Shown piece after piece: positions 18,201 through 26,398 of a DNA stretch of 64,000 nt (positions are counted from its first letter, which is position 1; each line of letters starts with the position of its first letter). A model generated the notes under the pieces. It saw nothing but the letters and a program-made list of their open reading frames with translations, was not told the origin of the DNA and made no database searches. The DNA lies in assembly GCA_046329435.1 (NCBI GenBank), contig JAXLUR010000001.1:62001-126000 (forward strand), read 5' to 3'. Position numbers and translations under genes: made by a program. This DNA is from M3007 sp046329435 (lineage in GTDB: Bacteria; Bacteroidota; Bacteroidia; Chitinophagales; Saprospiraceae).

Positions 18201-20019
18201 GATTCCGCCTGTGCTCAGCGCTTGCCCCAACCTGATCATCATCGATCTGCCGCCGGCAGATTGTGATACGGTAGTCAACTGGACGCCGCCCACGGCCACC
18301 GACAACTGTGACCTGGATACCATCATCACCAACATCGCGCCCGGATCGATCTTTGTCTCGGGCCAAACTACGGTGACCTATACCGCTATCGATGCCGCCG
18401 GCAACACTGCTACCTGCAGTTTTGATGTCTTTGTGATCGATCAAATTCCGCCGGTAATTACGTCCTGCCCGCCGAACGATACGGTGAATGTGAGCGGATC
18501 ATGCGGAATCGTATATCCGTGGACGCTTCCCGACGTGACCGACAACTGCGATCCGCAGCCGGAAATTACAGCTACACCCATGCCCGGAGACACGTTTAAT
18601 ATCGGGTTGACCAATGTGGTGATTTATGCCGAGGATAACAGCGGCAACCGCGATACCTGTGCGTTCTCCGTACTGGTAGTCGGCTCTTCCGTACCCGGCT
18701 GGATGAATACACCGGACGATGTTGTGTTAAATATTCAAAGCGGCTGCGATACCGTGTACAGCTGGCAACCGCCTACGGCCATGGGCTTTTGCCAGGACCC
18801 GGTCGTCACCTCGACACATCAGCCCGGCGATACGTTCGGTACCGGCGTGACAACTGTCACGTACACGGCGACGGATGTCAACGGCATCCAGATCAATACC
18901 TCTTTTACCGTAACGGTGCATGAAAGCACAGCGCCTTCACTCGATTGCCCGGAAAGCCTTGTCGTCAGTACTGGCGCCATCGTTATCACTGACCCGAGCG
19001 CTATTGTTCAGGAAATCGATACGATCGCGGGTTGCGACGGCGTACGGCTGTTCTTCTCTTCGCCCATCGGGATTGACAATTGTCCGGGCGTTGAAGTTGC
19101 CCAGACCGTCGGACCACTGACCGGAGAAGTATTCCCGACGGGTGTAACAACGGTGAATTTTGTGGCGACCGATGCTTCCGGCAATACAGCGCTTTGCTCT
19201 TTTGCCGTTACCGTTGCTCCGCTTCTGCCCGTGGATCTTTCCGTCGCGCCGGTCGTTGCCTGTATGGAAGGTGAAATCGATACGCTCACGGCATTCCCGA
19301 TACCGGGCGCTACCTACACCTGGACTGGCCCCGACGGCAGTACGATTGCCGATACGGACAACCAGATCCTTGTGATTGCAGGTGGCGGCAACAGTGGCAC
19401 TTACACGGTCTCGGCCGATATCAACGGTTGCCCGACCCCCCCGGCCAGTGCGCAAGTGGTGGTTGCATCGGCGCTGGAAGCCGTCAACGATACGTTCACT
19501 ATTGCAGCGGGGACACTCGACACCCTGCCTGTATTGACGAATGATATTTTCATACCGGCTGACGGAGGCATAACGGACTTTTTCCCGGATAACAACCCTG
19601 ACCTGATACTGCTCGACGACGGCTCCTTTGCCTATGCGATGGGCGAGGCCAATTTTACCTTTACCTACCTGCTTTGCTCCAAGACCTGTCCGGATTTGTG
19701 CAGTGAGGCAACGGTAACGGTACTGCTGAAAACAGAAGGTTGTCAGTTTATTCCGAACATCTTTACCCCCAATTCAGACGGCGACCACGACACTTTCGTG
19801 ATTCCGTGTCTGGAAGGAGGTACTTTGCGCAACAGCGAGATTGTGATCTACAATCAATGGGGTGACAAGGTTTACGAGGCGGCGCCTTACCAGAATGCCT
19901 GGGACGGTACGCTCAACGGCGAAGCAGGTAAAGACCTTCCGGACGGCACCTACTTCTATATTTTCAAACCGCGTCCGAACGATCCGCCACAAAAAGGCTT
20001 CGTGGAAATCTTCCGTTAA
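15295..20019 (+). CDS. Secreted cohesin/HYR surface protein with type B (gliding-motility-associated) T9SS tail
   Basis: 1,574 residues with an N-terminal signal peptide (LLILIFFASLMG, ending SSAQ). Three cohesin-like domains (about 24-165, 258-395 and 495-640) alternate with HYR domains. Then HYR repeats continue to about 1,310; I count ten HYR units in total. After an Ig-like unit and a cadherin-like unit (NDTFTIAAG) the protein ends with a CHU_C/type B sorting domain from about 1485, beginning FIPNIFTPNSDGDHDTF and ending GFVEIFR. Type B substrates in Flavobacterium (SprB) generally need a PorP/SprF-like partner, and one lies 69 bp downstream. This supports a T9SS adhesin, possibly motility-related. 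The actual ligand is unknown. Confidence 0.93.
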   Translation: MRNILLILIFFASLMGSGRSSAQVVLKTDTITVPCSSTDTFLVPLRVLNFTDVGSFQFTLSWNSQNLDYIATGPLQTEFTSGPVNFGFDTSAVFVNSGKLTFNWTRFGGATVPDSTIIFQIAFVRIGGPYTTVGFSNDPVIVEVTDPDGNEVPWMVMNGGVKPVDTEGPSITCPANVTVPGAGPTPVPGIAPASLTDNCGVPAAGFAVTGATTFNAPNDPDASGTSFNLGQSTVTYTATDVGGQTASCSFTVTVEPALTDDFTLIAGNVNGSCNTTLVVPITTLNFDSLGSLQFSLGWNPQVLGYQSVGNFNPSLMLAPSNFGVAQVNSGFLSFNWTTGQPLTGGTSLPDGAVLFTIQFTVAGTAGTNSSIAFGDFPSVKEAYQVSDLINELPIVTINGQSNISDNVAPVLTCPLSVAVPADPGFTTATVNGLSPLALSDNCAGVVGLTYTATGATPGTGTGPANGIYNAGTTTVTYTATDASGNTATCSFTVLVDAGQTLNLYLDTIAVDCQGAGDTVSFQVTVENFVDIWGLQFSVNWDEAVLKWISVSNLNPGLNLDATSFIGYVGTQNGILRFLDGDGSFGWPDLPDGDTLFTINFVVLDPDATTDIAFIPPFDAVNGSFASVPLSTTGGYFQSADQSPPSITCPTVTPVDAAVGLCSANVQIPSPTVNDACSGVAGVTQVPPGNTFNTGTTQVFFTATDNAGNSAVCSLTVTVNDVTPPQIAGCPTDFSVNASGVNCEGIGEWTAPTATDACGQATLQQPNFTPGSSFPVGSTTVIYTAVDAANNSATCSFTVTVKDNQAPTIVCPGDVVTNAVSGNGNCSGIAQFADATGTDNCDQALDFTSDYGSGDTFPVGTTTVTFEAEDDYGNTASCQFTVTVLDASAPTLLCPVSIVDTSDANVCGANIDWAAPSAADDCDPAVVVTSDPVVAPGAFFPSGITTVTYTATDNSGNTSTCSFSITVVETIPPVLSACPNLIIIDLPPADCDTVVNWTPPTATDNCDLDTIITNIAPGSIFVSGQTTVTYTAIDAAGNTATCSFDVFVIDQIPPVITSCPPNDTVNVSGSCGIVYPWTLPDVTDNCDPQPEITATPMPGDTFNIGLTNVVIYAEDNSGNRDTCAFSVLVVGSSVPGWMNTPDDVVLNIQSGCDTVYSWQPPTAMGFCQDPVVTSTHQPGDTFGTGVTTVTYTATDVNGIQINTSFTVTVHESTAPSLDCPESLVVSTGAIVITDPSAIVQEIDTIAGCDGVRLFFSSPIGIDNCPGVEVAQTVGPLTGEVFPTGVTTVNFVATDASGNTALCSFAVTVAPLLPVDLSVAPVVACMEGEIDTLTAFPIPGATYTWTGPDGSTIADTDNQILVIAGGGNSGTYTVSADINGCPTPPASAQVVVASALEAVNDTFTIAAGTLDTLPVLTNDIFIPADGGITDFFPDNNPDLILLDDGSFAYAMGEANFTFTYLLCSKTCPDLCSEATVTVLLKTEGCQFIPNIFTPNSDGDHDTFVIPCLEGGTLRNSEIVIYNQWGDKVYEAAPYQNAWDGTLNGEAGKDLPDGTYFYIFKPRPNDPPQKGFVEIFR

Positions 20020-20025
20020 CTTTTT

Positions 20026-20070
20026 CGGGTGCGCTGCCCGGAAACAACTTTTCCGGGCAGCGAAAACCCG
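20026..20070 (+). promoter_or_regulatory. Perfect intercistronic hairpin before the PorP/SprF gene
   Basis: CGCTGCCCGGAAA (20032-20044) pairs perfectly with TTTCCGGGCAGCG (20050-20062) around a 5-base loop. Outer cgggt/acccg pairs can extend the stem. It sits between the type B adhesin stop and the PorP start and lacks a trailing U-run, so it looks like an mRNA processing or stability hairpin, or a partial attenuator. Confidence 0.55.
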
Positions 20071-20088
20071 ACAAAACAATTGGACATC

Positions 20089-21057
20089 ATGAAAAAAATG
20101 ATACTTCCGCTCCTTTTGGTGGCATTGGCCACGCTGCGCGTACAGGCTCAGCAGGAGCATCATTACACGCAGTTTATGTACAATAAACTGATCATCAACC
20201 CGGCCTATGCAGGTGCGCGCGGTATTCCGTTTCTCACGGCCATCTACCGCAACCAGTGGATTGGCTTCGACGGCTCGCCCAAGTCGGCCCTGTTGAGTTT
20301 TAACGGCCCTTTCCTGTCGCCGAGGGTAGGCGTCGGGGCGACCATTTCGCACCAGCAAATCGGTTTGCAACGCGATTTCTACGGCGCACTGGCTTATTCT
20401 TATGACCTGATTTCCAACGATGTCATGTCGATCCGGGTCGGGATCATGGGTTCGGTGCGTTCCCGCGGGATGAACTTTGCCGACGCGCAGGCCGATCCCA
20501 GCCAGGCCAATAACGACCCCTCCCTCGACAATGGAAATGTCAATATTACCTATGCCAACGTAGGGGCCGGGGTTTACGGCACGTTCAACGAGCAGTTTTA
20601 TGTGGGCTTTTCGGTGCCGCATATCTACTCCAACACGATCGGGTTCAACACCAATCCTTTCAGCGCACCCAATTTTACGCAAACAGCCAAAGGTTTGCCC
20701 CACATGTACGGCATGGCCGGCGCCATTTTGCCTATCAGCGACAATGTCAACCTGATGCCGGCGGTACTGGCTAAATACGTAAAAAATGCGCCCTTCGATG
20801 TCGATCTCAACCTGAGCCTTGATCTCAACCAGAAGTTTACGGCAGGCCTTTCCTATCGGGTAGGCGGCGATGGCCCGGGCGAATCGATAGATCTGCTCGC
20901 GTACTGGCAAGCAACACCGCAACTGGGTTTGGGCGCAGCGTATGATTTTTCTCTCTCTCAAGTTCGCGATTACAACGCCGGCTCGGTGGAAGTGCTCGCC
21001 CAAATTGACCTGAAGAAGAAAAAACGCAATATGTCCAACCCGCGCTTTTTCCTCTAA
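20089..21057 (+). CDS. PorP/SprF family type IX secretion outer-membrane protein
   Basis: 322 residues from the ATG at 20089 (the earlier in-frame start at 20029 would put 20 residues before the signal peptide). The signal peptide is MKKMILPLLLVALATLRVQA, and the mature start HHYTQFMYNKLIINPAYAG is the hallmark of the PorP/SprF family. The rest looks like an outer-membrane beta-barrel with many alternating strands. Family members attach type B CTD proteins to, or help export them through, the T9SS. Position directly after the type B adhesin and before an OmpA-domain protein matches the SprB-SprF arrangement, so this is probably the dedicated partner of the upstream gene. Confidence 0.92.
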   Translation: MKKMILPLLLVALATLRVQAQQEHHYTQFMYNKLIINPAYAGARGIPFLTAIYRNQWIGFDGSPKSALLSFNGPFLSPRVGVGATISHQQIGLQRDFYGALAYSYDLISNDVMSIRVGIMGSVRSRGMNFADAQADPSQANNDPSLDNGNVNITYANVGAGVYGTFNEQFYVGFSVPHIYSNTIGFNTNPFSAPNFTQTAKGLPHMYGMAGAILPISDNVNLMPAVLAKYVKNAPFDVDLNLSLDLNQKFTAGLSYRVGGDGPGESIDLLAYWQATPQLGLGAAYDFSLSQVRDYNAGSVEVLAQIDLKKKKRNMSNPRFFL

Positions 21058-21172
21058 ACAGGTTTGCATAAGCAGGATTGGCATGATTTTCAGGACATAA
21101 AAATTGAGACATCCCGATTACATGTCAATTCTGCCCAGGCAATCCGTTAATCAACATCCCAATTCAGGAATC

Positions 21173-23539
21173 ATGAACGCCTCCAAGCATATTTCCGCCC
21201 TGTTCGCCTTTTTGTTTTGTTCAGTTTTTTTACACGCCCAGACCGAACCGCTCCAGGTAGAGCCGGTGAAAGTCGAGGTCAAGAATGAAGAAGCGATCAA
21301 CACGGCCGGACTGGAATTCAGCCCAACTTTTTACGAGGATGGAATTGTGTTCATTTCGACCAACACTGCCGGTCTGAAAAAAGAAATGGACCAACGGCTC
21401 AAACTCCCGGCCATGTCGATTCTTCGCTCCCGCCGCAGTACCGACGGTGCACTGTTGCCCCCCGAGCCCTTTGCAAAAGAAATTTCGACTTTGTATAACG
21501 ATGGCCCGGTCTGCTTCGATCGAACCGCCGAAACCGTGTTTTTTTCGAGAAACAACATGGTCAAAGGCAAACCCAAACTGGCCAAGGACAAAACCCAAAA
21601 GCAGCGCCTTTATTTCTCCAAAAAGGAAAACGGCGTCTGGTCGGAACCTCAGCCGCTTCCTTTCGGCAACGACCAGTGGGACGACGTGCACCCGGCAATC
21701 AGCATCGATGGCGACAAACTGTTCTTTTCATCCAACCGCCCCGGCGGTTCGGGCGGGATGGATCTGTACGTTTCCTACCGCGTTGGCGATATGTGGAGCG
21801 AACCTGTCAACCTTGGGTCCACCATCAACACTTCGGGCAATGAGGCATTCCCTTTCGTACATGCCGACAATACCCTTTATTTCGCTTCAACCGGCCATGA
21901 AGGCGGTATGGGCGGCTTTGATTTGTACTATGCCATTCCGGAAGGCGCCAACACCTGGACGAAACCAATCAACCTCGGCGCTCCCTTTAACACCAAAGGC
22001 GATGACCTGGGGCTGATCGTCGATCTGAACAAGATCAACGGCTACTACGCTTCCAACGGTAACGGCGGAAAGGGTAGCGACGATCTTTTCAGTTTTCATA
22101 CCGAAAATGGCAACCTGGACGATTATCTCCTTCAAAATCAGCGCGTTCCGGACCGTAATCTCGATCTGGTCGTGTCGGCTACCGAAAAAATATCCGGAGC
22201 GCCTATCGTCTCCGCTTCGGTAACCATTCTCAACCTTGAAACCAACAATGCCATCGGCCGCGATGAAAACGGCAACCTCATCACGATCCAGAATGTGAAC
22301 GGACAGGATGTGATGCGCGCCACGCAACCCGACAAGGGCATTTCCGGAATGACCGACAGCAAGGGCAAATTCACCACTGAACTGAAACCGGGCAATTATG
22401 CTGTCACGGTGGCCAAAGATGGTTTTCAGCCCAAGCAATTCCGCATGTCGATCTCCAAACCCGGCAACCAGTTGCAGGCGGCCCTCGAAAAAGTGAACAT
22501 GTCGGGAAAAGTCCACTGGAACGCCACGGCTTTCAACTATGTCACCAACGCTCCACTGGCCGGCGCCACGCTGGTATTGACCAACCAGAAAAACGGCGAA
22601 AAAGACACCCTCGTGGCCGACCCGAACGGCATGGTGGATTATTACCTGAACGAAAACACGGCCTACAAGGTCGACTTTTATCAGGGCGGACGAATGATCG
22701 GTTCTGCCGACGTGGACACCCACGACTGGAATCTTCCCAACCAGATCATGTTGCAAAACTTCTCCGTTGCGCCCTTGCTCCCCGGCACTGTGATCGATTT
22801 GCCGAGCGTGTATTACAATTTTAACGATGCCACCTTGCGCCCCGATTCGCGCAAAGACCTCGCCATGGTGGTGGCGCTGATGAAACAACAGCCCACAATC
22901 ACTGTCGAGATTGCCAGCCATACCGATTGCCGGGGCAACTCGGCCTATAACCAGGAGCTGAGCCAGCGCCGCGCCAACGGCGTTGTGGAATACCTTGTCA
23001 GTCAGGGCATTCCGCGCGAACGGCTGCGGCCGGTTGGTTATGGCGAAAGCGAACCGCGCAACCGCTGCACCGACGGCGTGCCTTGCACGGATCAGGAACA
23101 TGCGCGTAATCGCCGCACGGAACTTCGTATCCTCACGGGTGTCCAGGGCGCATCGGTGGTTTATGTGGACGGTGAAATCTCCGGCAACGACAAACAACCG
23201 CAAAGCGCCAATACCGGCAGCAAGCCCAACGTCAACACGGCGCCTTCAGCACCCTCCTCTGGCGGCGGTTCGGTCACGGTGCGCAACGGCGCCAAATCGG
23301 CTTACTATGTTATCGCCGGCTCTTTCGCTTCCGAGGCCAATGCCCAAAAACGCACGGCCGAACTGCAAAAACTTGGTTATTCGGAAGCGCAGGTCGTTCA
23401 GTTTGAAGGCTCTCCTTATTTCTCGGTTAGCGTTCGGAAGTTCGACAACAACAAGGACGCCCTTGCACTGAAAAAACAACTCGACAGCAAAGACAAAATC
23501 GATTCCTTCATCCGCCCCATGCCGGCCAACGGAAACTAG
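21173..23539 (+). CDS. PD40 propeller/OmpA/SPOR envelope protein (PorE-like T9SS partner)
   Basis: 788 residues; the start at 21173 puts the signal peptide (ISALFAFLFCSVFLHAQ) at the N-terminus. Domains in order: WD40-like PD40 repeats (about 40-320; motifs such as PAISIDGDKLFFSSNRPGG), a carboxypeptidase-regulatory-like fold with SGMTDSKGKFTTELKPGNY, a second such region, an OmpA peptidoglycan-binding domain (about 540-650; ASHTDCRGNSAYNQELSQRR), a Ser/Gly/Pro linker, and a C-terminal SPOR domain (last ~75 residues, YYVIAGSF). PorE-type proteins link the T9SS to peptidoglycan; this one adds a second wall-binding domain. It lies 115 bp behind the PorP-like gene and likely shares its transcript. 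Confidence 0.9.
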   Translation: MNASKHISALFAFLFCSVFLHAQTEPLQVEPVKVEVKNEEAINTAGLEFSPTFYEDGIVFISTNTAGLKKEMDQRLKLPAMSILRSRRSTDGALLPPEPFAKEISTLYNDGPVCFDRTAETVFFSRNNMVKGKPKLAKDKTQKQRLYFSKKENGVWSEPQPLPFGNDQWDDVHPAISIDGDKLFFSSNRPGGSGGMDLYVSYRVGDMWSEPVNLGSTINTSGNEAFPFVHADNTLYFASTGHEGGMGGFDLYYAIPEGANTWTKPINLGAPFNTKGDDLGLIVDLNKINGYYASNGNGGKGSDDLFSFHTENGNLDDYLLQNQRVPDRNLDLVVSATEKISGAPIVSASVTILNLETNNAIGRDENGNLITIQNVNGQDVMRATQPDKGISGMTDSKGKFTTELKPGNYAVTVAKDGFQPKQFRMSISKPGNQLQAALEKVNMSGKVHWNATAFNYVTNAPLAGATLVLTNQKNGEKDTLVADPNGMVDYYLNENTAYKVDFYQGGRMIGSADVDTHDWNLPNQIMLQNFSVAPLLPGTVIDLPSVYYNFNDATLRPDSRKDLAMVVALMKQQPTITVEIASHTDCRGNSAYNQELSQRRANGVVEYLVSQGIPRERLRPVGYGESEPRNRCTDGVPCTDQEHARNRRTELRILTGVQGASVVYVDGEISGNDKQPQSANTGSKPNVNTAPSAPSSGGGSVTVRNGAKSAYYVIAGSFASEANAQKRTAELQKLGYSEAQVVQFEGSPYFSVSVRKFDNNKDALALKKQLDSKDKIDSFIRPMPANGN

Positions 23540-23603
23540 CCGATTTTGTTTGGATTCGTTCTAATTTAACGAACCAGTCCCCTCTTTGTGTCTTAGAAGT
23601 GAA

Positions 23604-23650
23604 AGTCCGGCGGGCGCTATTTCGGCGCTCGCCGGACTCTTTTTATTTTT
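23604..23650 (+). terminator. Rho-independent terminator after the OmpA/SPOR gene
   Basis: AGTCCGGCGGGCGC (23604-23617) pairs with GCGCTCGCCGGACT (23625-23638) with one G-U pair and a 7-base loop, followed by CTTTTTATTTTT. It closes the surface-protein transcript. Its T-tract overlaps the next promoter box. Confidence 0.88.
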
Positions 23651-23651
23651 G
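23644..23651 (+). promoter_or_regulatory. TAnnTTTG promoter box for the ferredoxin gene
   Basis: TATTTTTG fits the Bacteroidota -7 consensus and lies 59 bases before the ferredoxin ATG. The expected upstream TTG region falls inside the terminator stem, where I see no good match, so the call rests on the -7 box alone. Confidence 0.4.
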
Positions 23652-23710
23652 CGGCCAACTTCCGGGTGGATTTATTGTTTACCCTATTAACTGGAATTAC
23701 TGCACCAAGC

Positions 23711-24058
23711 ATGGCTATTATTATTACCGACGAATGTATCAACTGTGGCGCCTGCGAGCCGGAATGTCCCAACAATGCTATTTATGAGGGTGGGGTGGAA
23801 TGGGCTGTCAACGACGGCAATACGGTGAAAGGTTCTTATACGCTCGAAGACGGCACCGTAGTGGATGCTTCCGTTAAAAACAAACCGGTTTCCAACGAAT
23901 ACTATTACATCGTGCCCGATAAATGCACGGAATGCGTGGGTTTCCATGAGGAGCCTCAATGCGCAGCGGTATGTCCTGTTGATTGTTGTGTTCCAGATCC
24001 CGACCGGGTGGAGTCAAAGGACGAATTGCTGGTCAAAAAAGAGCGTTTGCACCTTTGA
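23711..24058 (+). CDS. 2[4Fe-4S] ferredoxin
   Basis: 115 residues from the ATG at 23711. The N-terminal motif CINCGACEPECP (CxxCxxCxxxCP) and a second set, CTEC...CAAVCP, supply eight cysteines for two [4Fe-4S] clusters. Between the clusters is an insert of about 45 residues (DGTVVDASVKNKPV), as in the YfhL-like/Alvin-type ferredoxins common in Bacteroidota. It is a small cytoplasmic electron carrier; the partner enzyme is not evident nearby. It stands alone, with a terminator upstream and a convergent gene 28 bp downstream. Confidence 0.93.
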   Translation: MAIIITDECINCGACEPECPNNAIYEGGVEWAVNDGNTVKGSYTLEDGTVVDASVKNKPVSNEYYYIVPDKCTECVGFHEEPQCAAVCPVDCCVPDPDRVESKDELLVKKERLHL

Positions 24059-24086
24059 TGTCGGCGCGTCGGCGCAAATTTTCAAG

Positions 24087-26327
24087 TCAATGCCTTCCTG
24101 AGCGGTCGATCACCGTCGAACTGGCCTGTTGGGTGCCAAAAAGCCAGATATCCTGAATATTGACGTGCGCCGGGCGGGTTGCAATGAAGTAAATCACTTC
24201 CGCCACATCCGAAGATTTCAGGGGCTGGAAATCGTTGTAGATTTTCGCCTTTTCCTGATCGCCGTCGAAACGCGTAAGTGCAAATTCGGTTTCCTCCACA
24301 TGTCCCGGGCTGACCTGGCTGACGCGTATATTGTACGCGTGCAGATCAAGACGCATGGCCCGTGTCAACGCTTCCACGGCAAATTTGGTGGCGCAATACA
24401 CGTTTCCTTTCGGGTAAACTTCTTTTCCCGCACTGGAACTCAGGTTGATGATATGCCCTTTGCGCCGTTGCACCATGCCGGGTGCAATGCAGCGCGTGAC
24501 GTAAAGCAAGCCTTTCAAATTGGTGTCGATCATCGTTTCCCAATGATCGAGATCGCCCTCATGAATGGGCGACAGGCCTTTGGCCAGTCCGGCGTTGTTC
24601 AGCAGCACGTCTATGTCTTGCCAGTCGGCTGGCAAATTGCCCAACACCTGCCGAACTGCCTGCGAATCGCGTACATCCAGTTGCAGGAGCAAGACTTCCG
24701 TTTGCCAGTTGTTTTGCAATTCAGCGGCCAGTTCGTCCAGTTTTTCCTTGCGGCGTGCTACCAGAATCAAACGATGGCCGTTTTGCGCAAAAAGCCTCGA
24801 TGTGGCGCGCCCAATACCTGAGCTGGCGCCCGTGACCAAGACCGTCAGCTGCTTTTCGCTTCTGACCGGGGAGACCGCAGGGGCAGGTTGTTCCGCCTCT
24901 TTTTCAACAGGGCTGTCGTCAGCAGGAGCCTCGGCGGGCTCGCTAATCGGCTCGAAGACAGGCTCTTCCACTATACCGGGTGTTTCCTGTATGGCTGCCG
25001 GCTCGGCCGGCAGCACAGCGTTATTCAGCAACGCCGCCATTTTTTCCCGCACTTCCTGATCTTCCGGATTTTGTTCAAGCGCTTTATCGAGATAATGCAC
25101 CGCCGTTTCGCGGTAATCGCGCAGATGCGCACTGGTCATCAGGCCCAGTTTGCGGTAAATCCCGGGATAATTGGGCGACAACTCGACAACGCGGTCCCAG
25201 CAGAATTTGGCAAACAGATAATCGCCTTTCTCCATGGCTTCATCGCCGATTTGTTCGAACGACCGGGCTTCCGATACATCTGGCGTGCCGACCTGGCTGG
25301 TATCGATTTCCGGCAGCTCCATGCCTTCCTCGTCGGGCGGGCTGAATTTTGAGAGGGCATTCTCATAATGCGCCCGCAATTCAGCGTGCTGTGGATGCTC
25401 TTCCAGGGCGAGTTGAAAAACCTGCAAGCCCCGTTCCACATGCCCGTTTTCCAGCCAGAACCATGCGTCGCGAATGGTCTGGCGAATGTCCTCGTCGGTC
25501 AAGGTGCCGGTGTTCGTTTCAACAGGTTCTTCTGCGGGCAGCGCCTGCCCGGGTTGTTCGCTTTCAGTGTCGGCGAGCAAATGATCGATGTGTTGGAAAG
25601 CGGGTTCCGATTCGATCGCCGGCGGCACTTCATCGGGCCATTGCAGGGGCTCGCTCACCGCGGGAGCCGGCGCCAGCGGGCCAGACACGGGCGGCGTTTG
25701 CGCCGGCTTGACTTCTTCAGCCGAGGGGGGAGGGGAGGCAAGTTTTCGGTATTGTTCGTGCCATTCTCTTAACCCGAAATGTACAAAGAACAGCTCGAAA
25801 TCGTTGGCAGTCAATTGATTCCAGGTGATGCAATTGCTTTCCCGAAGGGCTGTGATCAGATCGAAAACCTCGTTGGAGATGTCGCGGATTACGGCCAGGT
25901 CGGCATCAAATTGCGTCCGTTCTTCCGGAGAAACATGAGACTGGCGACCGCTCATGTCCAGGTAAATGCTCTGCCAGTGATTGGTGTACTGAATGGCATT
26001 GACCATTCGTTCGATATGCGTTTCCACGCGCCCGCCCTGCGCATCCACACCGTCGGCAATGACGGTCAACAGGCGTTGCTGGCGCGATAGTGTCTGCATA
26101 GTTTCCAGCGCGCCGGCCATGCAGTTTTTGTCGTGCAGAAAATTGTCGGTGATCAGCAGCAGCACGGGTTCCTGCGTACCGCGCAAATAGCGTTCAAAAG
26201 AACCCGGCGGATTGGAGGGTTCGGCGGTGATGAGGTCGAAAGGCACGCCAAGACGCGAAATCGGTTGTTCCACTGCAGTGGCCAGCTCAGCATTGGCGGG
26301 GCAATAGGCGAGGATGATCTTATTCAT
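24087..26327 (-). CDS. TIR-like / TPR / short-chain dehydrogenase (SDR) fusion protein
   Basis: 746 residues from the ATG at 26327 (a TTG three codons earlier is possible). The N-terminus (about 3-100) looks like a TIR-type fold: NKIILAYCPANAELA as first strand and helix, LLLITDNFLHDKNC in the middle. The glutamate usually three residues after the cysteine in catalytic TIR NADases is a glycine here. A helical region, a Pro/Ala/Glu-rich linker and TPR-like helices (about 260-430, including FEQIGDEAMEKGDYLFAKF and a typical ALEQNPEDQE end) follow. The C-terminal 255 residues are a complete classical SDR with TGASSGIG, NNAG, a catalytic serine in INLSSSAG and YCATK (YxxxK). No signal peptide, so cytoplasmic. 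It probably follows the thioredoxin-like gene on one transcript (71-bp gap). The SDR substrate is unknown. Confidence 0.88.
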   Translation of the reverse strand: MNKIILAYCPANAELATAVEQPISRLGVPFDLITAEPSNPPGSFERYLRGTQEPVLLLITDNFLHDKNCMAGALETMQTLSRQQRLLTVIADGVDAQGGRVETHIERMVNAIQYTNHWQSIYLDMSGRQSHVSPEERTQFDADLAVIRDISNEVFDLITALRESNCITWNQLTANDFELFFVHFGLREWHEQYRKLASPPPSAEEVKPAQTPPVSGPLAPAPAVSEPLQWPDEVPPAIESEPAFQHIDHLLADTESEQPGQALPAEEPVETNTGTLTDEDIRQTIRDAWFWLENGHVERGLQVFQLALEEHPQHAELRAHYENALSKFSPPDEEGMELPEIDTSQVGTPDVSEARSFEQIGDEAMEKGDYLFAKFCWDRVVELSPNYPGIYRKLGLMTSAHLRDYRETAVHYLDKALEQNPEDQEVREKMAALLNNAVLPAEPAAIQETPGIVEEPVFEPISEPAEAPADDSPVEKEAEQPAPAVSPVRSEKQLTVLVTGASSGIGRATSRLFAQNGHRLILVARRKEKLDELAAELQNNWQTEVLLLQLDVRDSQAVRQVLGNLPADWQDIDVLLNNAGLAKGLSPIHEGDLDHWETMIDTNLKGLLYVTRCIAPGMVQRRKGHIINLSSSAGKEVYPKGNVYCATKFAVEALTRAMRLDLHAYNIRVSQVSPGHVEETEFALTRFDGDQEKAKIYNDFQPLKSSDVAEVIYFIATRPAHVNIQDIWLFGTQQASSTVIDRSGRH

Positions 26328-26398
26328 GTCGGGCAATTCCAGGTAATCGGTTGAAACTGTGGTGTCGGAATTGGGTAACGATGCAGGGCGGCCGGCAA

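Noticed and set aside
6702..20019. A cellulosome
   Set aside because: Cohesin-like and dockerin-like parts occur, but no enzyme in the window carries a dockerin and the GH29 fucosidase has none. A surface-scaffold role is more cautious.
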